Source: Thermoleophilia bacterium
Lineage (GTDB): Bacteria; Actinomycetota; Thermoleophilia; Miltoncostaeales; Miltoncostaeaceae
Length of the DNA: 33,015 nt
Reading direction: 5' to 3'
Assembly (NCBI GenBank): GCA_020848615.1
Contig: JADLHW010000084.1
Span: 1-33,015, forward strand
Shown: piece after piece, positions 23,490-31,478 of the stretch
Position numbering within the stretch: the stretch's first letter is position 1
How the letters are laid out: the number at the start of each line of letters is the position of its first letter
Position numbers and translations under genes: made by a program
The notes under the pieces: model-generated
What the model saw: the letters and a program-made list of their open reading frames with translations, nothing else
The model's database searches: none
Told to the model about the DNA's origin: nothing

Positions 23490-25040
23490 ATGTGTTCTGA
23501 GCGTCGCCTGGGGTTCAACATGTTGAACGCAATGGCCACCGCGGGCCGGGACGCGACCACCCCCGATCTCGTGGTCCGTCGGTGTCTGCTCGTTCGGGAT
23601 CCGGCTGCCGCACCGGTCGAGGCCGACGTGCTCATCGGCGCCGGACACGTGCTGGACATCCGTGCCGCCGGAGGGCCCGTTCCGCGGGGCGCACGGGTCA
23701 TCGATGCGTCGGGGCTGCTCGCGATGCCGGGGCTGGTCAACGCGCACACCCACTCCCCTGAGACGTGTCTGCGCGGCATCGCGGAGGGCCGCCCGCTCGA
23801 GCCATGGCTGGCGGCGATGTTCACCGCCGCCGGCCGCTATGACGCCGAGGCGCACGCGATCGCCGCCACCGCCGCGGCGGTCGAGATGGTCCGGACCGGC
23901 GTCACCGGCGTGATCGACCACCTCTGGATGACGCCGCCAAGTCCCGAGGCGATCGACGCGGTCTGTCGCGCCTATGCCGCGGTCGGTATCCGGGCGGTCG
24001 TCGCGCCCCTCGCGAGTGACATCGACTGCAGCGAGGGATTGGCCGGGCGGCTCGGCATCGACATGACCGGGGCCCTGCTCACGGATCTCCTCCCCCTGCT
24101 GCCCGCGGGCGACCACCTGGCGCTGCTCGCGGACGCGATGAGGCGGTGGAACCGGCCGGGCTCGCTCGTGCGCGTCTTCGCCGGTCCGGGAGGCGTCCAG
24201 TGGTGCTCCGATGAGCTCCTGGCCGGAAGCGCCGAGCTGGCCCGTCGCCACGACGCCGGCGTCCACCTCCATCTCGTCGAGACCCTGATCCAGCGCGCCG
24301 CCTGCCGCGACCGATTCGGACGCGGTGCCGCCGAGGCCCTCGACGACCTCGGCGTGCTCGATCGGCGCTGCTCGCTCGCGCACTCGGTGTGGCTGGAGCC
24401 CGGCGATCCTGAGCGGATCGCGACCGCCGGCGCGGTCGTGGTCCACAACCCGGCGGCCAACCTGCGGTTGGGGAGCGGTCTTCCTCCCATCCGGGACCTG
24501 CTCGACGCGGGGGCCACCGTCGCCCTCGGCACCGACGGCTCGGCGTCGTCGGACAACCAGAACCTCTGGGATGCGATCAAGCTCGCGGCGCTCGTCCACA
24601 ACCGCGAGGACCGCTGGGTCACCGGTTCCGAGGCGCTCGCGATGGCGACCGCGGGCGGCGCCGCCGCCATGCTCGTCGGCCCCTCCGCCGGCACCCTGGT
24701 GCCGGGGGCTCCGGCGGACATCAGCCTCGTGGACCTCGCGGGGGACGGTCTCGCAGGGTCCGTGTGCCTAGCGGGTTCCCTCGCGCTCTCCGAAACCGGC
24801 GCCGGCGTCGTCCACGTGATCGTGGCGGGACGCCCCGTCGTCGTCGACGGGCGGTGCATCAGCGTCGACGAGCGAGCGGTGCGAGACGGCCTGCGCGCGT
24901 TGGCCCACGCGCGTGGTGGGCCGGCCGGCGTGGCACCCGAGGCCGCCCGGCTCACGGTCGTCGCCGAGGCATTCACCCGGCTGCGGGGCGCGCTCGTCCC
25001 CGGAGCTCCTCCCGACCACACCCAGGAGGTGTGCCAATGA
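23490..25040 (+). CDS. ATZ/TRZ-type amidohydrolase (deaminase/chlorohydrolase family)
   Basis: This metal-dependent hydrolase of about 500 residues is of the branch that includes guanine deaminase-like, SsnA, AtzB/TrzN and methylthioadenosine deaminases, which remove amino groups from purine or triazine rings. Visible ligands are H86-x-H88 in GLVNAHTHSPETCLRG, His in VHLHLVET, His in SLAHSVWLEPGD and Asp in LGTDGSASSDNQNLWD. The start is unclear. ATG at 23490 has GGGAG nine bases upstream and is used here; ATG at 23520 (MLNAMATAG) and 23532 (MATAGRD) would fit the family's shorter N-terminus and put the palindrome in the leader. The stop overlaps the next gene by three or four bases (ATGA). 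It is the first gene of the transporter unit. Confidence 0.87.
   Translation: MCSERRLGFNMLNAMATAGRDATTPDLVVRRCLLVRDPAAAPVEADVLIGAGHVLDIRAAGGPVPRGARVIDASGLLAMPGLVNAHTHSPETCLRGIAEGRPLEPWLAAMFTAAGRYDAEAHAIAATAAAVEMVRTGVTGVIDHLWMTPPSPEAIDAVCRAYAAVGIRAVVAPLASDIDCSEGLAGRLGIDMTGALLTDLLPLLPAGDHLALLADAMRRWNRPGSLVRVFAGPGGVQWCSDELLAGSAELARRHDAGVHLHLVETLIQRAACRDRFGRGAAEALDDLGVLDRRCSLAHSVWLEPGDPERIATAGAVVVHNPAANLRLGSGLPPIRDLLDAGATVALGTDGSASSDNQNLWDAIKLAALVHNREDRWVTGSEALAMATAGGAAAMLVGPSAGTLVPGAPADISLVDLAGDGLAGSVCLAGSLALSETGAGVVHVIVAGRPVVVDGRCISVDERAVRDGLRALAHARGGPAGVAPEAARLTVVAEAFTRLRGALVPGAPPDHTQEVCQ
23513..23528. promoter_or_regulatory. Perfect 16-bp palindrome GTTCAACATGTTGAAC, probable operator
   Basis: GTTCAACA and TGTTGAAC are exact reverse complements with no spacer. 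The palindrome lies at the start of the amidohydrolase gene, and two related copies lie at the start of the aldehyde dehydrogenase gene (31444-31459 and 31463-31478). No regulator gene is in the window, so the binding protein is unknown. Confidence 0.6.
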
Positions 25041-26068
25041 GACGGTCCCTCAGGGCCGCCGCGGTCGCGCTCGTCGCCCTCACCGCCGCCACCGGATTCG
25101 CCGCCTGCGGCGACGATGAGGAAGCGGGTGCGTCCAGCACCGCGCCATCATCCCTCAAGGTCGCGATGGTGCTTCCCGGTGCGATCAACGACAAGGGCTT
25201 CAACCAGACCGGCTATGACGGACTGAAGGCCTGCGAAGCCGGTGGCGCGACCGTCGCGTTCTCCGAGAAGACGGCGGTGCCCGACTTCACCAAGACCTTC
25301 CAGTCGTTCGCCCGCGACAACGACGTCGTCATCGGGCACGGCTTCGAGTTCGGGGAGATCGCCGCCGAGGTGGCGGACGAGTTCCCCGACGTCACGTTCG
25401 CGGTCACCAGCAATCCGCTCGCGCCCGAGGCGTCGAACGTCGTGCATCTGATGCCGAACAGCACGCAGGGCGCATTCCTGGCCGGCGTTGCGGCGGCATC
25501 GTCCTCCGAGACCGGGAAGCTCGGAGGGATCGCCGGCTTCGACTTCCCGGTGCTGCAGGCCCAGATGACCGCATTCGAGGCCGGGGCCAAGTACGTCGAC
25601 CCCGGGACCACCGTGAAGGTCGTCTACCTGGGCACCTTCGACGACGTCTCCAAGGGGCGTGAGGCCGCGCAGGGGATGGCCGCGTCCGGAATCGACGTCA
25701 TCTACCACATCGCCGACGCCGCGGGCGTGGGGGTGATCAACGGCGCCAAGGCCTCGAAGATCAAGGTCGTCGGCTGGGGCATCGACCAGAACTCGCTCGC
25801 GCCCAACACGGTGATCGCGAGCCAGGTTGTCGACCAGGCCAAGATGATCCAGCAGTTCTGCTCGGAGGCCGCGACGGGCCCGGTGGAGGGCGGCCGGGTC
25901 ATCAGCGACGGCCTGCAGTCCGGCGTCATCGACCTCACGAAGGTCTACAACGAGCCGGCTGAGGTGCAGGCCAAGGTCGACGAGGTCCGGGACGCCATCG
26001 TCGCCGGGGACGTGGAGGTTCCCTCCGTGGGCGGCGACATCCCCGGCTCCGGACCGGACGCCGGGTAG
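25037..26068 (+). CDS. BMP/PnrA-family substrate-binding lipoprotein
   Basis: This is the extracytoplasmic binding component of an ABC importer. The 343-residue precursor has an N-terminal signal with lipid attachment at C24 (TGFAACGDD, a lipobox variant). The mature part shows the PnrA/BMP pattern: VAMVLPGAINDKGFNQTGYDGL, VVIGHGFEFGE, FAVTSNP, GAFLAGVAAASSSETGKLGG, DVIYHIADAAGVGVIN, and IDQNSLAPNTVIASQV at the hinge. Family members bind purine nucleosides; some relatives bind other compounds, so the ligand is only suggested. AGGAGG lies seven bases before the ATG, a strong start. It overlaps the end of the amidohydrolase gene, which suggests the ligand or its product is that enzyme's substrate. 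Confidence 0.92.
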   Translation: MRRSLRAAAVALVALTAATGFAACGDDEEAGASSTAPSSLKVAMVLPGAINDKGFNQTGYDGLKACEAGGATVAFSEKTAVPDFTKTFQSFARDNDVVIGHGFEFGEIAAEVADEFPDVTFAVTSNPLAPEASNVVHLMPNSTQGAFLAGVAAASSSETGKLGGIAGFDFPVLQAQMTAFEAGAKYVDPGTTVKVVYLGTFDDVSKGREAAQGMAASGIDVIYHIADAAGVGVINGAKASKIKVVGWGIDQNSLAPNTVIASQVVDQAKMIQQFCSEAATGPVEGGRVISDGLQSGVIDLTKVYNEPAEVQAKVDEVRDAIVAGDVEVPSVGGDIPGSGPDAG

Positions 26069-26079
26069 GGGAAGCGGTC

Positions 26080-27615
26080 GTGCCGGTGCTGGCCCGCATG
26101 AGCGGCATCGTCAAGCGGTTCGACGACGTGGTCGCCAACGACGGCGTCACCGTCGAGTTCTCCGCGGGCGAGATCCACGTGCTGCTCGGTGAGAACGGCG
26201 CCGGCAAGACCACGCTCATGAACGTCCTCTACGGCCTGTCCCGGCCCGACGAGGGGAACATCGAGCTTGGCGGGCGGCCCGCGGAGATCCACGGGCCGCT
26301 CCATGCCATGCGGCTCGGAGTCGGCATGGTCCACCAGCACCCGTTGCTCGTGGGGCGGCTCACCGTCGCGGAGAACCTGCGCCTCGGGGGAGTGGGCGAC
26401 GGAACGGCGGACGGGCTGCGGGCGGCCGTCGCCGAGGTCACGCGCGTCATCCCCCTCGACATCGACCCGGCCCGCCGCGTCGAGGACCTCCCCCTGTCCC
26501 AGCGGCAACGTCTGGAGCTTGTGCGCTGCCTGGCCCGCGGCGTCCGCCTCCTCATTCTTGACGAGCCGACCGCGGTACTCACCCCGGCCGAGGTGGAGCG
26601 GCTGTTCACCGAGTTGCGATCGCTCACCACCCAGGGCCGGGGCGTGGTCCTCATCACCCACAAGCTCAGCGAGGTCGCGGAGGTGGCCCAGCGTGTCACG
26701 GTCTTGCGAGGCGGTCGCTCGCTGGGCACGACGCTCGCCGGGGAGCGATCGCTCGCGGAGCTGTCGGACCTCATGGTGGGACGGCAGGTCCCGGCGGTGA
26801 GCCACCGGGGCGCCGGGGCCGTCGGCACGGCGCCCCGCCTTCGCCTGCGTGGCGCCCGGGTCGGCGATGAGAATGGGCGGTGCGAGCTCGACGACGTCAC
26901 CCTCGAGGTGCACCCCGGGGAGATCGTCTGCGTGGTGGGCGTCGAGGGGAACGGTCAGCGGGCGCTCGCGGACGTCTGCTTCGGGCGGCGACCGGTGGCG
27001 GCCGGCTCCGTCGAGCTGGATGGAGCGATCCTCCCGCCAGTGGGCGAGTGGCGCCGGAGGGGCGTTCGGCTGGGCCGCGTCCCAGAGGACCGCCGGCACG
27101 AGGGGCTTGTGCTCGACGCGCCCCTGTGGCGGAACCTGCTGCTCGGGCCGATGGCGCCCCCGTCACGGTTCCTTCTGCACCGACGCCGCGCGCTCCGTCG
27201 TGCGCGCCGGTTGCTCACCGAGTACGAGGTCCGGCCCGCGGATCCCCATGCACTCGCTGCGGCACTCTCCGGCGGCAACCAGCAGAAGGTCGTGCTGGCC
27301 CGGGAGCTCTCGGGCGAACCCGGTGCGGTCGTGGCGGTCAACCCGACACGCGGACTCGACGTCGGTGCCCAGCATGACGTCCACCTGCGGCTTGCACGGC
27401 TCCGCGACGACGGGGTCGCGCTCCTCGTGATTTCGACCGACCTGGACGAGACGCTCGCGCTCGCCGACCGGATTGCCGTGCTCTATCGAGGGCGTCTCGC
27501 CGGCCCGTACCCCGCCGACGAGGCCGGGCGCGACCTCCTCGGCCGTCTGATGGCTGGTCTCGGTCCCGGCGAGTCCGAGCCGCCGGGCGCCGGCGTGTCG
27601 GCGGTCGCAGCATGA
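26080..27615 (+). CDS. Double-domain ABC transporter ATPase
   Basis: This 511-residue protein has two fused ATPase domains, as in nucleoside importers (NupA/YufO type). Domain 1 has Walker A GENGAGKTT (37-45), a shortened signature LPLSQRQRLE and Walker B RLLILDEPTAVL. Domain 2 has a degenerate Walker A, GVEGNGQRAL, a full LSGGNQQKVV signature and NPTRGLD in place of Walker B DEPT. These degenerate forms are normal in this family, with only one hydrolysing site. Start GTG at 26080 lies 11 bases after the lipoprotein stop and is preceded by AGGGGAA. The end overlaps the first permease gene by four bases. Confidence 0.93.
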   Translation: MPVLARMSGIVKRFDDVVANDGVTVEFSAGEIHVLLGENGAGKTTLMNVLYGLSRPDEGNIELGGRPAEIHGPLHAMRLGVGMVHQHPLLVGRLTVAENLRLGGVGDGTADGLRAAVAEVTRVIPLDIDPARRVEDLPLSQRQRLELVRCLARGVRLLILDEPTAVLTPAEVERLFTELRSLTTQGRGVVLITHKLSEVAEVAQRVTVLRGGRSLGTTLAGERSLAELSDLMVGRQVPAVSHRGAGAVGTAPRLRLRGARVGDENGRCELDDVTLEVHPGEIVCVVGVEGNGQRALADVCFGRRPVAAGSVELDGAILPPVGEWRRRGVRLGRVPEDRRHEGLVLDAPLWRNLLLGPMAPPSRFLLHRRRALRRARRLLTEYEVRPADPHALAAALSGGNQQKVVLARELSGEPGAVVAVNPTRGLDVGAQHDVHLRLARLRDDGVALLVISTDLDETLALADRIAVLYRGRLAGPYPADEAGRDLLGRLMAGLGPGESEPPGAGVSAVAA

Positions 27616-28709
27616 GCGCCGGCAGGCTCGCCGGATTCGTGCGCTCGGGGGCCGCGGCGTCGGTTGCGGTCAGGACCGCGGCGGCGCTCGCCGCGGCGGT
27701 CGCCGTGGGCGGGCTCGCCCTGATGATCGCGGGGCTGGATCCGGTGGACGCCTACCGCGCCGTGCTGGACGAGGCCGTCGGCTCGTCGTTCGGGATCCGC
27801 TCCAGCCTGCTGCAGGCCCTACCGATCACCATCACCGCCCTTGGCGTTGCTCTCGCGTTCCGTGCAGGGCTGTTCAACCTCGGAGGCGAGGGGCAGATCT
27901 ACGCTGGAGCGCTCGCGGCCGTGTTGGTGGCGCTCCAAGCGCGCGGGCTGCCGTTTCCGGTCCTCGTCCCGCTCATGCTGGTCTTCGGTGCCGTCGCCGG
28001 CGGACTCTGGGGCGGCATCGCCGGCGTCCTGCGCGCCCGCCTCGGCCTGTCGGAGATCATCACCACGATCCTCCTGAACTTCGTTGCCTTCTGGATGGTG
28101 AGCTACCTGGTGCGAGGGCCGATCCAGGATCCGGGTGGCGCGGGGTATCCGTACACCGAGAAGGTCGTGGATGGCGCCCGTCTGCCCGTCATCGGCGACA
28201 CCGTCCCGGCGGGGGTGCTGGTCCTCGCCGCCGTCGCGATCGGCGCTTGGGCGCTGCTGGAGCGCAGCGTGGTGGGGGTCCGTCTGAAGGATGTGGGCGA
28301 GGGGCCCTCGGCGGCCGCGTTCGCGGGCTGGCGCATCGATCGTCAGGTCATCCTCGCCCTCGTGATCGCCGGTGCGCTCGGCGGCCTCGCCGGCGCCGTC
28401 GAGCTGAGCGGCAACCAGCATCGGGTGAGCGACTTCTTCACGCCCGGGTGGGGCTTCGACGCGCTCGCGGTGGCGCTCATCGGCCGGGGCACGATCGCGG
28501 GCTCGGTGGCTGCCGGCGTGTTCTTCGGCGGTCTCCGCAGCGGGATCGACGGCGCGCAGACCTCGGTCGCAGTCCCCGAATCCGTCGGGCAGATCGTCCA
28601 GGGCACGGCGGTGCTCTTCCTCATCGTGGCGAACGCGGACGTCGCCGTGCGCTGGGCGCGACGTATCCGCCAGCCCGGGCACGGGAGGCACCATGCACGC
28701 ACTGCTTGA
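27612..28709 (+). CDS. ABC transporter permease, branched-chain/nucleoside type (first)
   Basis: The 365-residue permease belongs to the BPD_transp_2 family, in the branch of nucleoside importers (NupB/YufP). It has about eight to ten membrane segments, the family segment GLFNLGGEGQIYAGA, and the EIITTILLNFVAFWMVSYLV helix with GP. The coupling-loop region with VGEGPSAAAFAGWRI is typical and docks to the ATPase. Near the C-terminus is GWGFDALAVALIGRG. Its ATG overlaps the ATPase stop. The first about 20 residues are polar and Arg-containing, likely cytoplasmic. The end overlaps the second permease by 17 bases. Confidence 0.92.
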   Translation: MSAGRLAGFVRSGAAASVAVRTAAALAAAVAVGGLALMIAGLDPVDAYRAVLDEAVGSSFGIRSSLLQALPITITALGVALAFRAGLFNLGGEGQIYAGALAAVLVALQARGLPFPVLVPLMLVFGAVAGGLWGGIAGVLRARLGLSEIITTILLNFVAFWMVSYLVRGPIQDPGGAGYPYTEKVVDGARLPVIGDTVPAGVLVLAAVAIGAWALLERSVVGVRLKDVGEGPSAAAFAGWRIDRQVILALVIAGALGGLAGAVELSGNQHRVSDFFTPGWGFDALAVALIGRGTIAGSVAAGVFFGGLRSGIDGAQTSVAVPESVGQIVQGTAVLFLIVANADVAVRWARRIRQPGHGRHHARTA

Positions 28710-29625
28710 CATCCTCACGTCCGGGGCGCTCTACGCCGCCGGCATCCGGCTCGCGGTCCCCGTCTTCCTCGCCGCGCTCGGCGAGTTGGTCGCCGAGCGC
28801 GGCGGACTGGTGAACGTCGGTCTCGAGGGGATGATGCTCGCCGGGGCGTTCGGCGGGGTCCTCGGCTCCTATCTGTTCGACGATCCATGGCTCGGGGTCA
28901 TCACCGGTGTCGTGCTGGCCGTCGTGGTCGCGGCGATCCAGGCCGGGGTGGCCGTGTCGCTCGCGGGAGACCAGATCGTCACCGGCATCGCGCTGAACAT
29001 CGCCGTCCTCGGCGCGACCTCGTTCATGGCGCGAACCGTCTGGACCGACGGGAACGTTCCGCAGGTCGAGGGCTTCGACCCTTGGGCCGTGCCGGGCCTG
29101 TCATCGCTCCCGGGCATCGGCGACGTGGTGTTCGGGCAGGGCGCGCTGGTGTACCTCGCGGCGGCGCTCGGGGCCGTGCTCTGGTGGGTGCTCACACGCA
29201 CGGATTGGGGGTTGCGGCTGCGTGCCTGCGGCGAGGACCCTCGGGCGGCGGACAGTCTCGGCATCCGGGTGATCGCGATGCGCTGGCAGGCGACCCTGAT
29301 CTGTGGCGCGCTCGCCGGGCTCGGAGGCGTCTTCATCTCGCTGGGCGACATCTTCACCTTCAGTGACGGCATGTCGGGCGGTCGGGGGTTCATCGCGCTC
29401 GCCATCGTGATCATCGCCAGGTGGTCGCCGAGCCACCTCGTCCCCGCGGCTCTGCTGTTCGGGGTGTGCGAGGCCCTCGCGCTCCGTGCGCAGGTGACCT
29501 CCGCCGACCTCCCCTACGAGCTGCTCCTCGCGCTGCCCTACGTGCTGACCCTGGCGGTCTACGCCGGTCTGGTCGGCCGAACCCTCCCCCCGGCGGCGCT
29601 CGGCCGCCCCTACGTCCGGAGGTAG
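28693..29625 (+). CDS. ABC transporter permease (second, NupC/YufQ-like)
   Basis: The 310-residue second permease has the family segments GGLVNVGLEGMMLAGAFGGV, ITGIALNIAVLGATSF and LRACGEDPRAADSLGI (the coupling loop), with GRGFIALAIVIIARWSP near the C-terminus. With the preceding gene it forms the heterodimeric channel of an importer with outward-to-inward transport of small heterocycles in known relatives. GGGAGG lies five bases before the ATG at 28693, a strong start despite lying inside the previous gene. Only three bases separate it from the nitrilase-like gene. Confidence 0.92.
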   Translation: MHALLDILTSGALYAAGIRLAVPVFLAALGELVAERGGLVNVGLEGMMLAGAFGGVLGSYLFDDPWLGVITGVVLAVVVAAIQAGVAVSLAGDQIVTGIALNIAVLGATSFMARTVWTDGNVPQVEGFDPWAVPGLSSLPGIGDVVFGQGALVYLAAALGAVLWWVLTRTDWGLRLRACGEDPRAADSLGIRVIAMRWQATLICGALAGLGGVFISLGDIFTFSDGMSGGRGFIALAIVIIARWSPSHLVPAALLFGVCEALALRAQVTSADLPYELLLALPYVLTLAVYAGLVGRTLPPAALGRPYVRR

Positions 29626-29628
29626 GGC

Positions 29629-30501
29629 ATGAGCCCACCCGACACGTTCATGCTCGCCGTCGCCCAACCGCGGTGGCCGCCCGACGGCACGATCCAGGCG
29701 GTCGACGACGCCCTCGGCCTCGTTCGCAGGGCGGCGGCCGAAGGCGCCCGTCTGGTGCTGTTCCCCGAGGCGTACCCGGGCCCCATGCGCGTCGGTGAGG
29801 CGTGCGATCCGGAGCCGTTGATGCGGGAGGCGGCGGTCCGGCACGGCATGGCGGTGTGCTGGAGCCGGCTGGAGCCGGCGACGATCGAGGGCCCGAACCG
29901 CGTGATCCTGCACCTGGTCGACGCGCGTGGCGTGACGCTCGCCCACACTGCCCGCACCCACCCCGCCACCGGCGATGTCCACCCCACGCTCAACGGGTGC
30001 CCCGTCGCGCCGGGCGAGGAGCTCACCGCGGTGGAGCTCGACGGGGTTCTCCTCGGCCTGATGGTGTGCTCGGAGCTGTGGGTGCCGGAGGTGGCGCGCA
30101 TCCTCGCCCTGCGCGGCGCCGAGGTGCTGCTGGCGCCGGCCGGCGGAGGGTTCGGCGCGATCGCGGGGAACTGGCGCCTCGTCGCCCGGGCCCGGGCGAT
30201 CGAGAACCTCTGCCACGTCGCGCTCACCCAGACCCGTTTCGACGGGGAGCCGGGCAGCGCGCTCATCGCCGGTCCCGAGGGGCTCGTCGCCCGCTCGGCG
30301 ACCCACGACCTACTGGTCGCCCCACTGGACCTGGCCCGGGGCCGGGAGCTTCGCTCGCGGGACGACTCCATGGAGCAGCCCAAGACGTTCACCTCCCTGC
30401 CGGGCCTCCTGCGCGCCCGCCGGCCCGAGCTCTACGGCGAGCTCACCGCGCCCCGACCGGACGCCTACCCATACGGCTCGGTCGCCGAGGGCGGCAGGTG
30501 A
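29629..30501 (+). CDS. Nitrilase-superfamily hydrolase with altered catalytic triad
   Basis: This 290-residue protein has the alpha-beta-beta-alpha sandwich of carbon-nitrogen hydrolases (nitrilases, amidases, N-carbamoyl hydrolases). The Glu is E47 in LVLFPEAYPGP and the Cys is C147 in LLGLMVCSELWVPEVARI. The Lys, normally in an RKTH motif, is replaced: the segment reads HTARTHPATG, with R109 at the Lys position. In known enzymes the triad is Glu-Lys-Cys, so this may be a changed active site or a non-enzymatic member. It lies three bases after the second permease and overlaps the ArcS-motif gene by four, placing it in the transporter unit. Cloning-free check of the Arg is possible by alignment alone. 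Confidence 0.83.
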   Translation: MSPPDTFMLAVAQPRWPPDGTIQAVDDALGLVRRAAAEGARLVLFPEAYPGPMRVGEACDPEPLMREAAVRHGMAVCWSRLEPATIEGPNRVILHLVDARGVTLAHTARTHPATGDVHPTLNGCPVAPGEELTAVELDGVLLGLMVCSELWVPEVARILALRGAEVLLAPAGGGFGAIAGNWRLVARARAIENLCHVALTQTRFDGEPGSALIAGPEGLVARSATHDLLVAPLDLARGRELRSRDDSMEQPKTFTSLPGLLRARRPELYGELTAPRPDAYPYGSVAEGGR

Positions 30502-31433
30502 GCGTCTCCCGCGCGGAGCTCGTCGCACGTGGACACGCGAAGATCGCGTCGCCGTTCACCCTGGACGAGGACATGACGTTCCTCTGCCCCCAGGAGAACC
30601 TGGAGGCCATGGACCTGCCGGTGGTCCGCCGGTTCCACCGATGGATCTCCGAGCGCCGGCCGGAAACCGGTCCGGAGCCCGCGGTCCTCCTGCTGCTGCC
30701 CTGCGAGATGCGGAAGCCGTACACGCTCTCGGACGATCATCGCGCGGTCAACGAGGCCCTCATCGCCGCCGGATACCTTCCGGCGGGGCGGGGCGACTGG
30801 CCGGACGGGCTCGCGGCGCATGCGCCGGCGAGACTCCTGTCCAACGCGCCGCTGGTCGGCAAGGGCCTGCGGATCGACCGCGCCGTGATCTCCGAGCCCT
30901 TCGGGATCGTCCCGTACGAGGCCGTCTACCGGTGGCAGGGACGTCCGAGCCCCTGCACGCGGTACGACGACCCCGGCCTGTTCGAGCACCGCGGGATTCA
31001 CTGCTGGTGGCGGCCGGACTGCACGACGGTTCCCGGTCCGCGAGGCGCCCGCTGGGGCGACGCGGAGCGCACCGCCTATGTCGAGGTGCACAACCGGCTC
31101 GCGCGGCTCATGGGCGAGACCCTCGACGCATGGGCGCCTTCGTACCGTCGGATCCTCGCCTATGTCGCCCCCCGCCTGACCCACCGCTCGTTCCTGGACG
31201 ACGTGGCCGGCAGACGTCGGGCGCGGATCCCGGGGGGACGCATGGTCGGCGGTCGGCGGATGCCGCTGCGTGGGGTCGCGGACGACTGGCCGGGGCTGGT
31301 GACGCTCGTGCCGGCGTCCGGGACCTGGCCCGGCCGCACCGGCCGCCTCACCGACCCCGACTGCCTGCGGATGCTGGTCGCGGCGGTCGAGGCGGAGCAA
31401 TCGGACCATGATCCGCAACTCATCCGCCACTAG
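30498..31433 (+). CDS. Stand-alone protein with ArcS-type PC-x3-KPY-x2-S-x2-H motif
   Basis: The 311-residue protein is not a common bacterial family to me. Residues 68-81 read PCEMRKPYTLSDDH, an exact fit to PC-x3-KPY-x2-S-x2-H, the signature I recall for archaeosine synthase (ArcS, DUF5591 core), which in archaea modifies the nitrile of preQ0 in tRNA. Downstream, ISEPFGIVPYEAVYRW, then a Tyr-Asp pair (RYDDP) and EHRGIHCWW, recall the PLGxVPxELE-YD-tG-W order of that core. The usual TGT-like N-terminal part and PUA domain of ArcS are absent. GTG at 30498 overlaps the nitrilase stop by four bases. Function is unknown; an amidine- or amide-forming or hydrolysing role on a nitrile or amide is inference only. 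Confidence 0.7.
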   Translation: MSVSRAELVARGHAKIASPFTLDEDMTFLCPQENLEAMDLPVVRRFHRWISERRPETGPEPAVLLLLPCEMRKPYTLSDDHRAVNEALIAAGYLPAGRGDWPDGLAAHAPARLLSNAPLVGKGLRIDRAVISEPFGIVPYEAVYRWQGRPSPCTRYDDPGLFEHRGIHCWWRPDCTTVPGPRGARWGDAERTAYVEVHNRLARLMGETLDAWAPSYRRILAYVAPRLTHRSFLDDVAGRRRARIPGGRMVGGRRMPLRGVADDWPGLVTLVPASGTWPGRTGRLTDPDCLRMLVAAVEAEQSDHDPQLIRH

Positions 31434-31443
31434 CGCGCGAGAC

Positions 31444-31478
31444 CGCCAACATGTTGAAATGATTTCATCATGCTGAAC
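31444..31478. promoter_or_regulatory. Tandem operator-like palindromes before aldehyde dehydrogenase gene
   Basis: Two copies of the 23513-23528 palindrome occur, centred 19 bases apart. Copy 1 (31444-31459) keeps CAACATGTTGAA; copy 2 (31463-31478) reads TTTCATCATGCTGAAC, matching 13 of 16 positions by eye. Between them TGAAAT-G-ATTTCA (31455-31467) is a perfect 13-base palindrome, so the whole block is roughly symmetric. The aldehyde dehydrogenase ATG lies in copy 2. No ribosome site is visible; a leaderless message is likely. Confidence 0.5.

Noticed and set aside
26930-27390. Degenerate Walker A and NPTRGLD in the second ATPase domain as a defect
   Set aside because: These changes are standard in the double-domain ATPases of BMP/nucleoside-type importers.
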